Source: Tupaia tana (taxonomy: Eukaryota; Chordata; Mammalia; Scandentia; Tupaiidae). Taken from it: 64,000 nt of DNA. Below are positions 22,773-33,799 of this stretch, one piece after another; positions within the stretch are counted from its first letter, which is position 1; the number at the start of each line of letters is the position of its first letter. The stretch spans positions 31,090,877-31,154,876 of the forward strand of contig JAKSZU010000016.1 of the NCBI GenBank assembly GCA_026018925.1, in the 5' to 3' direction. A model generated the notes under the pieces. The model saw only the letters and a program-made list of their open reading frames with translations. It was not told where the DNA came from and searched no databases. The translations under genes and the position numbers were made by a program.

Positions 22773-23814
22773 TATATTTTCTGTTATTTTTTGTTTCCCT
22801 TTGAATTATTCCAGCATCAGACATATTCCAAGCTATAGGTTGTTTTTCCAATTGCCTTTTTAAGGTAATGTGATCAAGTAATTTATTTTAGTTCAAAACT
22901 GTTGACTTTCTGGAATGTGTAGTTATTTTAGGTTATTCAGGACCATGTCAGTCAATATATTATTCCAAACTTAGTCTCCTAGATAAGGATTTAAGATTTA
23001 ATGTGCATGGAGCACATTTACAACATCATACAAATAATCCAAAAGGAAATATCTCAGTAGAGAAGAGTTCATTATAACGTTATTTTTCTGACTGAAAATA
23101 TCAAAGAGAAGCTTAAACTCATGAATTGCCCTAAGCAAGAGAGAAATATACTATGAAGTAATCCTGTTCTTTCTCGAGGCTTCTTCTAGTTATCTTTTCT
23201 CTGATTCCTTCTGTTCTTAAAAAATCTGAAATCCAAGCAGAATCCAAGATGGTGTCCTTATGTACTATCAAAAGCATATCACCTATTATTTCTGATAAAT
23301 ATCAAAGAGATCCATCTTGATATAAAATTGACCAATGGCTAAACTTATAAGAAGACAAGTTTTGATTCATGAGGTTGGTCAACAGTATCATCTGGAATTT
23401 CTCCTTAATGTGCCAAAAGGGATCTTTTTAAAAAATAACGTTTGGTTGATGGCACTACTTAAAGAAAATAAGGGCTTTACTCAAACGTACAGTTTTTTCT
23501 AAGGGCAAGTTAGATTTCATTTGATTTGTACAATTGTGTTAATGATATATCCATTTCATTTGAGTGGTCCTTATAGATTTTTTAAAATATTTTAATCTAA
23601 TGACAGAATTACAAGATTGAATTAGAAGTTATTAATGTAAATATTAGATTGTATCTCCAGATGTTTTAATTTAGGTTATTTCTTTTTTCTAGGCAAAAAT
23701 TTAACTATGTGGACCTAGGAAAAGGTCATTTCTGGTGTGCAACTAAGACATAAGTAGCATATAGAAAGAGGGTTTTTTTAGGTGAAAAATATTTTATGTA
23801 GTTAATATGCCCTT
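22773..23814. other. Unassigned AT-rich DNA
   Basis: No gene or recognisable repeat. Confidence 0.45.
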
Positions 23815-23945
23815 CAGTTAACAAATGAGTAAACTGAGGCATGGGAAAGTTAAGTGAATTACCTAGAGACACATATTTAGTAAGTGAGAAGACAAGAGAC
23901 TAGATTTAAAGGCTCTGGAATTCCAGTTTAATGCCCTAGCAAACA
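23815..23945 (-). repeat. MIR SINE fragment
   Basis: AACAAATGAGTAAACTGAGG then CATGGGAAAGTTAAGTGAAT and a GTAAGTGAGAAGAC block give the reverse-strand MIR core. Confidence 0.7.
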
Positions 23946-24059
23946 TGATTTATTTTAAGTATGTATACTTAATTGTCACCAACATTTTTTACTGTGCTAC
24001 TTTTAGCTTGTGCTAGAGGGTAAGGACACACAATATTTGCTAAATGAGGATATAAAGTA

Positions 24060-24721
24060 TTTGTCTTTTAGAGTCTGGCTTTTTTCACTTAGCATTATTT
24101 CCACAATGTTCATCCATGTTGCCTCAAATGACAAGAATTCACCACTTTTTGTAACTAAATATTCTACTTCATATATATCACATTTTTAAAAAATCTGCTT
24201 ATTAGTTGAGCATTAAGGTCAATCTCATATCTTAGCTACTATGAATAATGTTGCAATAAACATGGCAATGCAGATATTTCTGATATAATAATTTACTATC
24301 TTTTGGATATATGCATGGTACTGGATCATAGGTAGTTCTATTTCTGTTTTCTTGAGGAATTTCCATACTGTTTTCCATAGTGGCTATACTAATTTACATT
24401 TCTACCAGCAGTGCAAAAGAATGATACTTTCTCCACAGCCTCATCAGAACTTGTTACTCTATTTTTTTTGATGATAGCTATTCTGATGTGAGGGTGATAT
24501 CTCAATGTGGTATTTATTTGCATTTCCCTTATAATTCGTGATGCTGAACATTTTTTTATATGCTCTCTAGTCATTTGTATGTTTTACTTCAAGAAATATC
24601 TAATTCATTGCCTACTTTCAAATTGGATTATTAGTTTTTTATTTTGTTTTGTTTTTGGTGGTGAGCTGTTTGAGTTCCTTATATGTGGTTATTAATCCTG
24701 TGTTGGATATATATACGTGTT

Positions 24722-24769
<48 letters not shown>

Positions 24770-24930
24770 GTGTGTGTGTGTGTGTATAGTTTGCAAATAT
24801 ATTCTGCCATTCTGTAGGTTTTCTCTTTACTCAATTGATTGCCAGTTTGCTGTACAGATGTTTTTGGTTCAGTGTAATCCCACTTATCTATTTTTGGTGG
24901 TGTTGTCCACGCTTTTGTCACCTAAGATAC
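24060..24930 (-). mobile_element. LINE-1 remnant, ORF2 end and 3' UTR
   Basis: Reverse-strand reading gives pieces of the L1 ORF2 protein C-terminus. These include KTYRMAEYICKLY near 24780-24830 and SASRIIREMQINTTLRYHPH near 24480-24560. The left part carries the 3' UTR-like TTGCAATAAACATGGCAATG. ORF2 normally encodes endonuclease and reverse transcriptase. Only a frame-broken C-terminal scrap remains, and a TA/TG microsatellite (24722-24786) lies inside it. Old L1M-type, non-functional. Confidence 0.85.
24722..24786. repeat. (TG)n(TA)n(TG)n microsatellite
   Basis: TG then an uninterrupted TA run and a further TG run, expanded within the L1 remnant. Confidence 0.95.
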
Positions 24931-24986
24931 ATGTAAAGTAAGACCTGGAAAATCTAGTGTTTTAGTGAAGAATAATATAGATGATA

Positions 24987-25205
24987 TTAGATATGTAAGA
25001 ACAACTCTTTCATGTGTAGGAAAGGTAATATTATATATCCATCATTTTATATTACACTCAGGAATTCAACTATTATTTTACTATTTGGTAGAAATATTAG
25101 AACATTAATGGATAATTAATAACTAAATAAGTCCCTCTGATATCACTTTTTGTGGGAGACATAAATGTTTATTTTATTAAAGATTCTCATAAATCACAGA
25201 TATGT
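24987..25205 (+). repeat. Direct-repeat copy 2, unidentified
   Basis: Begins TTAGATATGTAAGAACAACT and runs in parallel with 22556-22772, including the shared words CATGTGTAGGAAAGGTAA (one base different) and GATAATTAATAACTAAA. Confidence 0.75.
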
Positions 25206-25260
25206 AATTAATTTTTTCTCATTTGGCAAGCAAATTTTTACTGCTTATTTAGAAATGTAC

Positions 25261-25578
25261 AGAATATTACTATTATATTGGGAACCAGCAGTTGGCGTAA
25301 TGGCTATGTTGCTGGACTCCCACGTAGTCGACCGCGGTTCGCGTCCCGGACCCGGTGGCTTACAACTCACACCGGGCGCGTGTGCGTGCGTGCCCAAGAT
25401 CCCAAGAGGAGAATGGAGGAGAAGGGATTGCGGCGTGACCATCCCCCCTGGGGGGTGATTTCTCGCTTTCTGTCTCTATATCTCTCTCTGTCTGTCTGGC
25501 GAGCGCATGCGCCCTATAGAGAAAAACCTCTCCAAAAAAAAAAAAAAAAAAAAAAAAAGAATATTACTATTATATTGA
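25261..25578 (+). repeat. Young type A SINE with perfect 20-bp TSD
   Basis: TSD AGAATATTACTATTATATTG at 25261-25280 and 25559-25578, identical. The body keeps CpG-rich segments (GCGCGTGTGCGTGCGTGCCC). The B box reads GGTTCGCGTCC, one base off consensus. 3' end CCTATAGAGAAAAACCTCTCC-like (C-to-A change), then an A tail. Confidence 0.95.
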
Positions 25579-25635
25579 GGACATTGAAGATTATATTATA
25601 TATTTTAATGATAAAGAGAATAAAAGGTTTATGCA

Positions 25636-25768
25636 TGGCCTATGCATGACCATGATCTGGGGCTGTCTGAGGCTGGAGATGGACTGTGGCATCAAGACCC
25701 ATTTAGGAGTAGCTGTATCTCACTCTTGCTCTTTCTCTCTGTTTCTTTTGTTCATGGAAAAAAGTAAA
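25636..25768 (+). repeat. Type C SINE, 5'-truncated
   Basis: Only the 3' half is present: GGGGCTGTCTGAGGCTGG core, GACTGTGGCATCAAGACCC, CT-rich stretch and TTCATGGAAAAAAG end. 5' truncation is typical of L1-driven insertion. Confidence 0.7.
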
Positions 25769-25938
25769 GATTCATTCTCTTTGAAAGTTTTTAATTATCA
25801 TTTCTAGTTATCTCTCCCCTAGACTATTTGACTCTGCAATTTCTTTTCTTTCTTTAAAATAAACGTACATGTATGTTTAAAAAGAAATATACATATTTTT
25901 CTTCATGCATATGTTTCTTTAAAAAATATGAACAAATA

Positions 25939-26142
25939 GGGACCAGCAGTTGGTGTAATTGTTATGTCGCTGGACTCTCATGTAGTTGACCACGGTTCGA
26001 GTCCCAGACTTGGTGGCTTAACGCTTGGTGCATGTGCGTGCATGTCCAAGATCCTGTGAGGAGAATGGAGGAGAAGGGATTGTGGCATGGCCATCCCCCC
26101 TGGGAGATGATTTCTCACTTTCTGTCTCTCTGTTTGTTGGAC
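25939..26142 (+). repeat. Type A SINE lacking 3' end
   Basis: Head GGGACCAGCAGTTGGTG and a perfect B box GGTTCGAGTCC are present. The copy stops in the CT-rich stretch, before CCTATAGC and the A tail. I see no convincing TSD, so deletion after insertion is as likely as tailless insertion. Confidence 0.85.
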
Positions 26143-27945
26143 AGTTGTGGAAAATACAATAGGTTCTTTCATGCAGACAAGAGAGAAAAGTATTATGATA
26201 AGACATGAGGATAAAACTTCAAAATTAGTAATCACAACATGGCTTCTCTTTATTTTATTAATGTGTTCTTATGAAATAATATTAGCTGAAATTATACCAT
26301 TATGAAATGAAAATATAGTATCAATATTCCAAAATAACTTTTTTCTTAATGGAAAATAAGTACATCTATATGTAGTCAATTATTTCTGCTGTTTATTTGT
26401 TAATAAAATTGTTAGAATTTTTTTCTAGAAGTTACTATGTTTCTATATTGTGTGATATTAGCTTAGTGTAGGTATAAATGTATTATTTAACAAAGTAAAT
26501 GTTAAAAAGCCTATAATTCACGTATTTAAGTTTACTTCTAGAGCAAGAAACTTAGGGAATTTTTTTCTATGAATAGTCTGATAATTTGCATAGATATGCA
26601 TTATTAACCTTTTTTAGTAGTATTATTATTAATTAGTTAATTCTGTGTTCTAATAATATTAATAAATAGAACACATTATTTTAGAACTGAAAGTTTTAGT
26701 TTCAAGGTAAAGCCAGTCTGACAAATGAATAATAGTAATTATTCTAAGCCAATCAGGAAATGTTCTTAGTATGTCAAGTTTAAGGAACAGAAGCAGTTCC
26801 TTGTATATCTGCTAATAGGTGATATTCTAATAGACCTGAGTCCCTGCTCTAAGGGACCATCAGCAAATAGTAGAGCACACACTTGGGAGTGTAAACTGGT
26901 GGGATTTACATGCTGAAATCAAGCCAAACAGATTGCATGTCTTGTTACCTTTAAACACTTATTTTTTGTGTTTAATAAAATGTTCTACATTACCAATATG
27001 AGTACACCTGGTTCCTAGTTTAGAGTTTGATTTTCAAAGATAAAAAATTAGTTTAAGTTATGAAAAACTTTGAACTACATGAAAAAATGTGTTAGATTGC
27101 TCTTTAACCTTTTAAATTATTACTCAGTATGTGTAGTGCACTTAAAACTTGGCCTATCTGCCCAAATGTCTATAAAACTGTCCTCTATCCCACCATTTTC
27201 CTGAATAGTGTGTACACATGAAAAGAGAAAACTTAGGGACTTAGGAAACTATGACTTTATACATATGTAATCCAAATAAGTCATACATTAAATTTACTTA
27301 GCACATTATATGTGGTATTATTAATCTATGGATGTCTCTCTCTATATATAGATGATAGATTAATAGATGAGAAATAGTTACACACACATACTATATGAAG
27401 TGAATGACCATATAACAATTTTATGAAATATCAGATATTCCCTTTCACAGATAAATATGCTGGTTTGCATAAATAAATTAAAGGCATGTGGGATTAATTT
27501 CCATAGAATGCATTTTGATTTCAATTTTTTTAAAGAACAGAGTTTTAGGAATTTTTTGAAGTTTAATTTTAATCCTCCAAAAAACATAGGGCTCCCTAAT
27601 TATATTTTGAGTACAGTAGGTGATTTAGTTATAGAACTTTATTTTGAAAGTAGGCAGCTTTGAAATGCCTTAACATTTTTATGCTGCAGTGTGAATTGAG
27701 GTATTCAAGTCTTCTCTTTAGTTCTCTTTCACAGTTCTTTGTGAACACTGGAACATGATAGCTAGTCACATACAGTTACCCCATAATATAATGACATTTA
27801 AAATATGCATGCTAGCTAGCACCAATGTGAATGGAATATCCCACTGTTTGGTACTTACTAGATGATTTTCATTGTTATCAGAGGAATTAGCTATCATTTA
27901 AGTAATTCACAATTATAAGCATCTCTGAAATGTCTGCAAAATTTA
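26143..27945. other. SINE-free AT-rich DNA
   Basis: No gene or recognisable repeat in 1.8 kb. Confidence 0.5.
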
Positions 27946-27946
27946 C

Positions 27947-28209
27947 AGACATGATTTTTTTTAAGGTTTTTGGCATAGGCACATATACTCACCAGACAGA
28001 GACAGAGATAGAGACAGGGAAAGTGAGAAATTACTGCCCAGGGAGAACAGTCACCTTATGATCCCTTCTCCTTTAGTCTTCCCTCAGGATTTTGGGCACA
28101 TAAGCACATGGACCCACTGTGGTTCTCAAAGGGTGTTGAAATGGTGGTTGGTCATGTGAGAGCCGGTGCCTTAACCACTATACCACCTGCCAGCCCCTAG
28201 ACATGATAT
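27947..28209 (-). repeat. Type A SINE, old, with TSD
   Basis: TSD AGACATGAT at 27947-27955 and 28199-28207. Reverse-strand body from TTTTTGGCATAGGCACATAT to CACCTGCCAGCCCC. Confidence 0.83.
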
Positions 28210-28630
28210 TTTAAATATAGCCACTCACAAATTCAGATGCCAAGATATGCCACCAGGGCTATGGATGCATTCAAAGGTAATCTTGCACAAACATGCCTGT
28301 CTTTAGAGTTGCCAGGTATCCACAGCTCTGATACTCTGCTTGATTTCTCCCATTTGAAATAAAATGAAATCCCCCCAGAATTCATATACAGGTGAAACTT
28401 CTACAGATAGTAGGCTTGCTTTATGTTTTTAATTTTTTATGACAAGAAGTTTTTAAAAAATAAATTTATTCTTTATGAAAAATTATTTCTGAGAATAAAA
28501 GAAAAGAAAGTTTGGAAATGTTTTTCTTCAAATAAATCTTAAACATATGCTTCTGATGAAAACAATGTTCAAATAAAAATGAACATTGATATAAGGTCTA
28601 TCTGGATATTTAATTTGACATGGCAATTTA

Positions 28631-28899
28631 AGAAGCTGATTTCCTTTCTTTTTTTAAAGGGTTTTGCGTAGGGTATGTGCACTCACTGGAGAGAGACAGA
28701 GAGACAGTGAAAGGGAAAGTTAGAAATCATCTCCCAGAGGGGTGACCTAGTCTCCTTCTGGGATTTTTTTGGGGCATTCCCACACACACACCTGGTGTGA
28801 TTTTCTAGCTTCCAGGTCTGGGACTTGAACCATGGTTGGCTATGTGGAATCCAGTGCCTCAACCACTATGTGATCTGCTGGCCTCCAGAAGCTAATTTT
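28631..28899 (-). repeat. Type A SINE, old, with TSD
   Basis: TSD AGAAGCTGATTTC (28631-28643) and AGAAGCTAATTTT (28887-28899). The middle lost the segment around GGATCTTGGG seen in other copies. Confidence 0.82.
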
Positions 28900-28907
28900 C
28901 TTACTAA

Positions 28908-29217
28908 GCCTCATTGTTTCTTGTTTTTTCTCTCTCTCTCTCTTTCTCTTTCAGAGAGATTTTTGCTATCTGGCCTGTGTGCTCCATGGAGAGACAGACA
29001 GGGACAGAGACAGAAAGTGAGAAAATCACTCTCCAGGGGAGATGGCCACACCACAATCCCTCCTTCTCCATTCTCTTTTTGGGGTTTTGGGCACGCATGC
29101 ATATGCCCCTGATGAGAGTTTTATGCTGCTGAACCTGGAACTACAACCTTGGTAAAAAGTATGTGGAAGCCCAGCAATGTAACCATTACACCATCTGCTG
29201 GTCCCGCCTCATTGTTT
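28908..29217 (-). repeat. Type A SINE with TSD
   Basis: TSD GCCTCATTGTTT at 28908-28919 and 29206-29217. Reverse-strand body; head CATCTGCTGGTCCC. It lies only a few bases after the previous SINE. Confidence 0.9.
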
Positions 29218-29255
29218 TTAATGTCGATATTAACCTTATTCTTATCCAGTGTTTA

Positions 29256-29482
29256 AAAAATTTAGTTTAGGGTCAGCAGTTAATGAGGTGGTTAAGGTCC
29301 TGGACTCCCACTTGACTGTGGTTTAAGTTCTGGACCTGGAGGCTTGTTTTCTCATTTTCCTTTTCTCTCTCTCTCTCACTCTCTCTCTCTCTCCTGAGCA
29401 CACATGCCCTGTAGCCCATTAAAAATAATAATAATAATGATAATAAACAAATTAAATAATTATTTTTAAAAATTTAGTTTAA
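29256..29482 (+). repeat. Type B SINE, first hit at shared site
   Basis: Flanked by AAAAATTTAGTTTA (29256-29269) and AAAAATTTAGTTTAA (29468-29482). Head GGTCAGCAGTTAATGAGG, long (CT)n, GCACACATGCCCTGTAGCCC and AATAATAATAATAATG tail. The ATGCCCTGTAGC segment is a type A trait. Confidence 0.87.
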
Positions 29483-29665
29483 GGGGCTGGCAGGTGATGT
29501 GGTGGTTAAGGTGCTAGACTCCCACATAGCTGACCGCAGTTCAATTCTCAGAACTAGCAGCTTGCTCTTTCACTTTCTCTCTCTCTCCTTCTCTCATCAA
29601 ATTGAATAATAATAATAATAACAGATAAAATTAAATACATAAATATTTTTTAAAATTTAGTTTAA
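29468..29665 (+). repeat. Type B SINE, second hit at shared site
   Basis: Begins straight after the shared flank with GGGGCTGGCAGGTGATG and ends before AAAATTTAGTTTAA (29652-29665), the third copy of the target. Confidence 0.87.
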
Positions 29666-29824
29666 ATCCTTTCTATATTATAACTCTTTGCCACTTGCAG
29701 TTGTCTTTCTATTATACATCAACTCTCCACTATTTTATTAAAATTATCTTGATCTTTTTAAAATAATTGTGCCCATATTTTTAGGAATTAATTGTTTTTA
29801 AATATGTATTTTAAGAAACAAAAT

Positions 29825-30079
29825 GGGAGCTAGCAGATGGTATAGCAGTTATATTGCTGGACTCATGGCTGACCATAGTTCAAGTCCTGGACCTGGTGAC
29901 ATGAAGCACGCTAGGCATGTGTGCGTGCATGCCCATAATCCCGGGAGAATGACAAAGATTGGCATGACCATCCTCCCTAAGAGGTGATTTCTCATTTTGT
30001 CTTCACTGTCTCTGTCTCTCTCTTTCCAGGGAGTGCACGAGCCCTAAGGATAAAACCTCTACAAAAACAAAAACAAAAA
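29825..30079 (+). repeat. Type A SINE
   Basis: GGGAGCTAGCAGATGG head, B-box region GTTCAAGTCCT, GCATGTGTGCGTGCATGCCC and AAAACAAAAACAAAA tail. Flanks share ACAAAATG / AAAAAAATG, a weak TSD. The middle lost the GAGGAGAATGGAGGAG block. Confidence 0.85.
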
Positions 30080-30591
30080 AATGAATGTATGGAACACTAT
30101 GTTGAAAACATTATGCTACCATCATAATATTAAAATTTATGAAAAGCATGTCTTCCCTACTCTAGTCACATTCCTTTGTGAGACGTGTTGCCTTTTTTAT
30201 AGTACTATTTGTGATAAGTAATTCAAAGAACAAAGTTAGATGCCATTCTTTGTAACTTAAGATTGACAACTCTATTATACTTAAGATTTATATTTTATTT
30301 GATGGAATAACATGATTTCTGTCAAGGATACATATACACACAGAGATATCTATCTACATTTCTCTATAAATAGTCTATATCTACTGGCATATATTTAGAA
30401 TATCTATCAGAATATATGAAATGAAACAATAGCATCATCAAATAAGACAAAATTGAAATCTATCGAAATAAAGTTAAAAATAAGAAGCATATCATTTAAA
30501 ATGTAAAATGCAAAAATAGGATTTGAGATATCTGTGTCATCTGATATTGAATCAATTATCCATGAATTTATGATGTCAGCTTTTAAAAACA
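30080..30591. other. Unassigned AT-rich DNA
   Basis: No gene or named repeat seen. Confidence 0.45.
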
Positions 30592-30889
30592 CAGGCTGAG
30601 TATTTCTTTTTTTTTCTTTTATTGGAGGGGTTTTTGTTATAGGGCGCGTGTGCTCGCTAGAAAGACAGAGAGAGACAGAGAGACAGAAAGTGAGAAATCA
30701 CCCCCCGGGGGGGATGGCCATCCCACAATCCCTTCTCCTCCATTCTCCTCTCAGGATCTTGGGCATGCGTGCACACGTGCCCCATGTGAGTTTAAGCTAC
30801 CGGGTCCAGGATGTGAACTGCGATTGACTACATGGGAGTCCAGTGACATAGCCATTAAGCTAACTGCTGGTCCCAGGCTGAGTACTTCT
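30592..30889 (-). repeat. Type A SINE with TSD, fairly young
   Basis: TSD CAGGCTGAGTATTTCT (30592-30607) and CAGGCTGAGTACTTCT (30874-30889). The CCCCCCGGGGGGGATGG middle and GGGCGCGTGTGCTCGC end keep CpG pairs. Confidence 0.92.
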
Positions 30890-31010
30890 CATGTGTGAGG
30901 CACTTAGGGAAGTAAGTACACTCGCTCCCTAACTCTATTCCAAATAGCAGTCCAGCTACTATCAGTTTTTCAGTTGAGGTAATTTAGGCTTAGGCCTTTT
31001 AATTCCTATG
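30890..31010 (-). repeat. Possible MIR fragment
   Basis: GTGTGAGGCACTTAGGG and later CAGTTGAGGTAATTTAGGCT resemble a reverse-strand MIR, weakly. Confidence 0.3.
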
Positions 31011-31129
31011 TTAATCTTGTATAGCTAGTTGCTCTTTGCAGTACACACAGCTGCCTATTGGAAAATGTAAGAAATTATTTTCTTAAGTAAAAGGTAGCAA
31101 CCTATTGCAGATTACCAAATAATATTAAA

Positions 31130-31363
31130 TTTTTTTTAGAGTTTTTTTTTTTTTTTCCCATAGGGTGCATGCATGTGTCAGAGAGAGAGATGGAAAGTGA
31201 GAAATCACCTTCCAAGGGTGGGTGGCCACACTGCAATACGTTCTCCTCCATTCTCCTAGTGGGATATTGGGCACGCATGCATACATGCCTAACGTGAGTT
31301 TCAAACAAATAGGTTTGGGACTCAAACCACGGTAATTCAACCATGTAACCACTACACCATCAA
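31130..31363 (-). repeat. Type A SINE, partly decayed
   Basis: T run, CCCATAGGGTGCATGC end, CCACACTGCAATACGTTCTC, GGGACTCAAACCACGG. The tRNA-like head is damaged: the CTGCTGGTCCC end is lost. Confidence 0.82.
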
Positions 31364-31947
31364 AAGATATCTATCATTTTATATCTTGGTATGCTTTCTT
31401 TAAAAATGTTATAAACAGGTTCAATTTTAATACTTGAAATCCAAGCAGTGATGAATATATTTAAAAGGCTATCAGACAATATTGACATAGAGTTAATGTC
31501 CCATTGAAGAAACTGTGTAGATAAATCTTAAATATAATCTTGAAATAATATATCAGAAGGACTAGGAACACTGTATCAGTTGTAAATATTTGATAACAAT
31601 AGGTGTGAACTAACGTTATGAAACTTCTTAAGGTGTATTGATGTGTATGTATCATTAGAAGACTGGGACAGTGTTCTTAGGCTTTAAACATCTAGAAGGA
31701 TAATAGAAAAAATCCTAACAGTTGTTTTATTTGATGGGAAATAGAAGAGTACAAGGACAATGTCAGGAACTATGTCTTTGATCATTTTTGTTTCTTTAAC
31801 ACAACTCTCATCAACTGTAATTGACCTTACGAACATCATTAGAAATACAATTATTAATTTCTACGAAGCTTCTGAGCATCTGCTATGTCCTTTTATCATG
31901 CATAAAGAAAGCAGTAGGTAGTATCAAGTTTCCAAAGAGACATATCT
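31364..31947. other. Unassigned DNA
   Basis: No gene or repeat recognised. Confidence 0.45.
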
Positions 31948-32025
31948 ATTAGGTTTTTGGAAAAGTCATGAGATATTTTTCTATGTAAAAATGTGTCATA
32001 GCTTTCCTGATGACACAATAGATAA
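31948..32025. mobile_element. Palindromic ~80-bp miniature element, family 1
   Basis: GGTTTTTGGAAAAGTCATGA at the left pairs with the complement of TCATAGCTTTCCTGATGACA at the right, around a TTTTTCTATG centre. Size and symmetry resemble MADE1, an 80-bp mariner miniature in other mammals, though the sequence differs. Confidence 0.65.
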
Positions 32026-32052
32026 TACAGGAATGAGGACTGGGATTTAAGC

Positions 32053-32055
<3 letters not shown>

Positions 32056-32104
<49 letters not shown>
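32056..32104. repeat. (TA)n microsatellite
   Basis: Uninterrupted TA repeat between two palindromic miniature elements. Confidence 0.95.
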
Positions 32105-32107
<3 letters not shown>

Positions 32108-32164
32108 ACTTGAATGTATTTTCAAAATAATCTCTGTCTTCCTCTGAGTCTCTGTCTTTCAAAG

Positions 32165-32242
32165 ATATTAGGTAGTCGAGAAACTCATAGCACTGTTTTG
32201 CACAGAAAAATACATCATGACTTTCCTGATGACTCAATATAT
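32165..32242. mobile_element. Palindromic ~80-bp miniature element, family 1
   Basis: AGGTAGTCGAGAAACTCATA at the left, CATCATGACTTTCCTGATGA at the right. More diverged than 35405-35492. Confidence 0.55.
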
Positions 32243-32339
32243 GACATCAAGAATTTTTATTATCTGGCAGTTTGAAAATACATTCAAGTGTCATATTAGA
32301 TATCTTGTTGTTTATATTCTAGTCTTCTCTCCAGTATTA

Positions 32340-32800
32340 CCTCTGGCTTCAGGAATTTTTATTATCTGGCAGTTTTGAGGTCAGTAATCAGAGTGTGACT
32401 AAACTGTGTGGTTATGACTTGAGTCTCTCATGGGGTTGTAGTTAAGCTGTTGGTTTAATTGGAGCCAAGAGTTCTGGTTCTAGGGTCACTCATTCAGTCC
32501 TTAGAAGGCTTGAGTTTCTTTCCAAATAGGACTTCTACAGAGTTCTTCAAATAGCAACTAACCAACCAGTGAGAGTGGTCTGAGAGAGAACCAGAGGACT
32601 TCCAAGATGGAAGCTATGTGTCTTTTATAGCCTGATTTTGGATCTCACATATGTCATATGTTATTCATTACAAAAAGCAACCCTGGCAAAGTTTAGAGGC
32701 AGGTCCATGGGGTCTCAATACCAGGATGTAAGATTGGTTGGGGAATTCCCGGGAGGAAGCAGACTATCACATGCTCTAAGCCTGGAATCCTGAGACCCCT
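32340..32800 (-). repeat. LTR-like old repeat
   Basis: ATTATCTGGCAGTTTTGAGG, a CCAAGATGGAAGCTATGTG block and GTCTCAATACCAGGATGTA recur in the same order at 62330-62790. Probably one ancient LTR family (MaLR/ERVL-like). Family name uncertain. Confidence 0.4.
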
Positions 32801-32919
32801 GGTCATGAGCCACTCATTGTTATGTACTACAGCACTGGGGGCAATGAAGGAATACCTTCTCCCACCTTACTTCTCTTCCTTCTTTTACAATAGCACAAAC
32901 ATATTTTTCTATCCCAGAG

Positions 32920-33085
32920 TCTTAGAGCTGATAGGATCTTAGAAAAAAATCTTAACCAATCTTTGAATGAACAAAAATATTGTGGCAATTGGAGTAGGAA
33001 AGGTGAAGTACACAGCTCAATGTCACATAGCCCTTCAGAGGCATAATCAGAGCTCCATAGCTGCAGTCCTAAGCTATCTTCCCCA
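32920..33085 (-). repeat. Ancient mammalian repeat fragment
   Basis: CTTAGAGCTGATAGGATCTT then ACAGCTCAATGTCACATAGC parallels 56930-57110, a family also seen widely in mammals. Confidence 0.4.
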
Positions 33086-33218
33086 ATGACATTTTGAAAT
33101 TTAGTATTCTACTTTTTCTATTTATTCCTAATTATCTATACATTTATTCATGTAATATTGAATCAGGACAAATTTCAGGAATAACAGTTGGCTGTTTCCC
33201 TAAAGAACATCTTATTGT

Positions 33219-33455
33219 GGGGACCAGTAGGTAGTGTAGTAGTTAAACTCTGGACTCCCACATGGTTGACCTCAGTTTGAGTCCCAGACCCAGTGGCTAG
33301 AAAATCATGCATGCCCAAAATCCTGAGAGGAGAGTGGAGGAGAAGAGTTTATAGCCATCACCCGTGGGGGGTGATTTCTCACTTTCCCTCTCTCTGTCTC
33401 TGCTCTCTTTCTCTCTGGCAAGTGCATGCACTCTATCTTAAAAAATAAAAAAATA
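33219..33455 (+). repeat. Type A SINE
   Basis: GGGGACCAGTAGGTAGTG head, GTTTGAGTCCC B box, GGGGGGTGATTTCTCAC, AAAAAATAAAAAAATAAA tail. The middle has lost the GTGTGCGTGCGTGCC stretch. Confidence 0.87.
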
Positions 33456-33555
33456 AATATAATATTATATTTCTTATTTCTGGCCTTCTTTGTGTTAGTC
33501 TTGGCTTATTGTGATAGCACCTAAATGTGTGGATTATCATCCAGCCTCAGTTTCC

Positions 33556-33791
33556 CTTTTCAAAATTTGCTAGAGAGTGAAAGTACTTGCTGGGGGGAAA
33601 GAGAGAAAGTGAGAAAGCACCTTTCAGGGGAGATGGTCACACTACAGTTCCCTCTCCTCCATCTCTCTTTGCTTTTTGGGATTCTGGGCAAGCATGCATG
33701 AGTGCCCAGAATGTTTTTTAAGGTACCAGATCCAGATCTTGAACCACATGTGGGACTCAATTGCCATAACTGCCATGCCACTGGCCTGGCC
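33556..33791 (-). repeat. Type A SINE, old
   Basis: Reverse-strand copy with GTACTTGCTGGGGGGAAAGA and head GCCACTGGCCTGGCCCC. The CCAGCCT word before (33541) and after (33792) suggests a short TSD. Confidence 0.75.
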
Positions 33792-33799
33792 CCAGCCTA

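Noticed and set aside
24722-24786. Functional matrix-attachment or origin signal at the TA/TG run
   Set aside because: A microsatellite expansion inside an L1 remnant explains it.
25278-25649. 123-codon frame on the forward strand
   Set aside because: It is the SINE at 25281 read through its poly-A tail as lysines.
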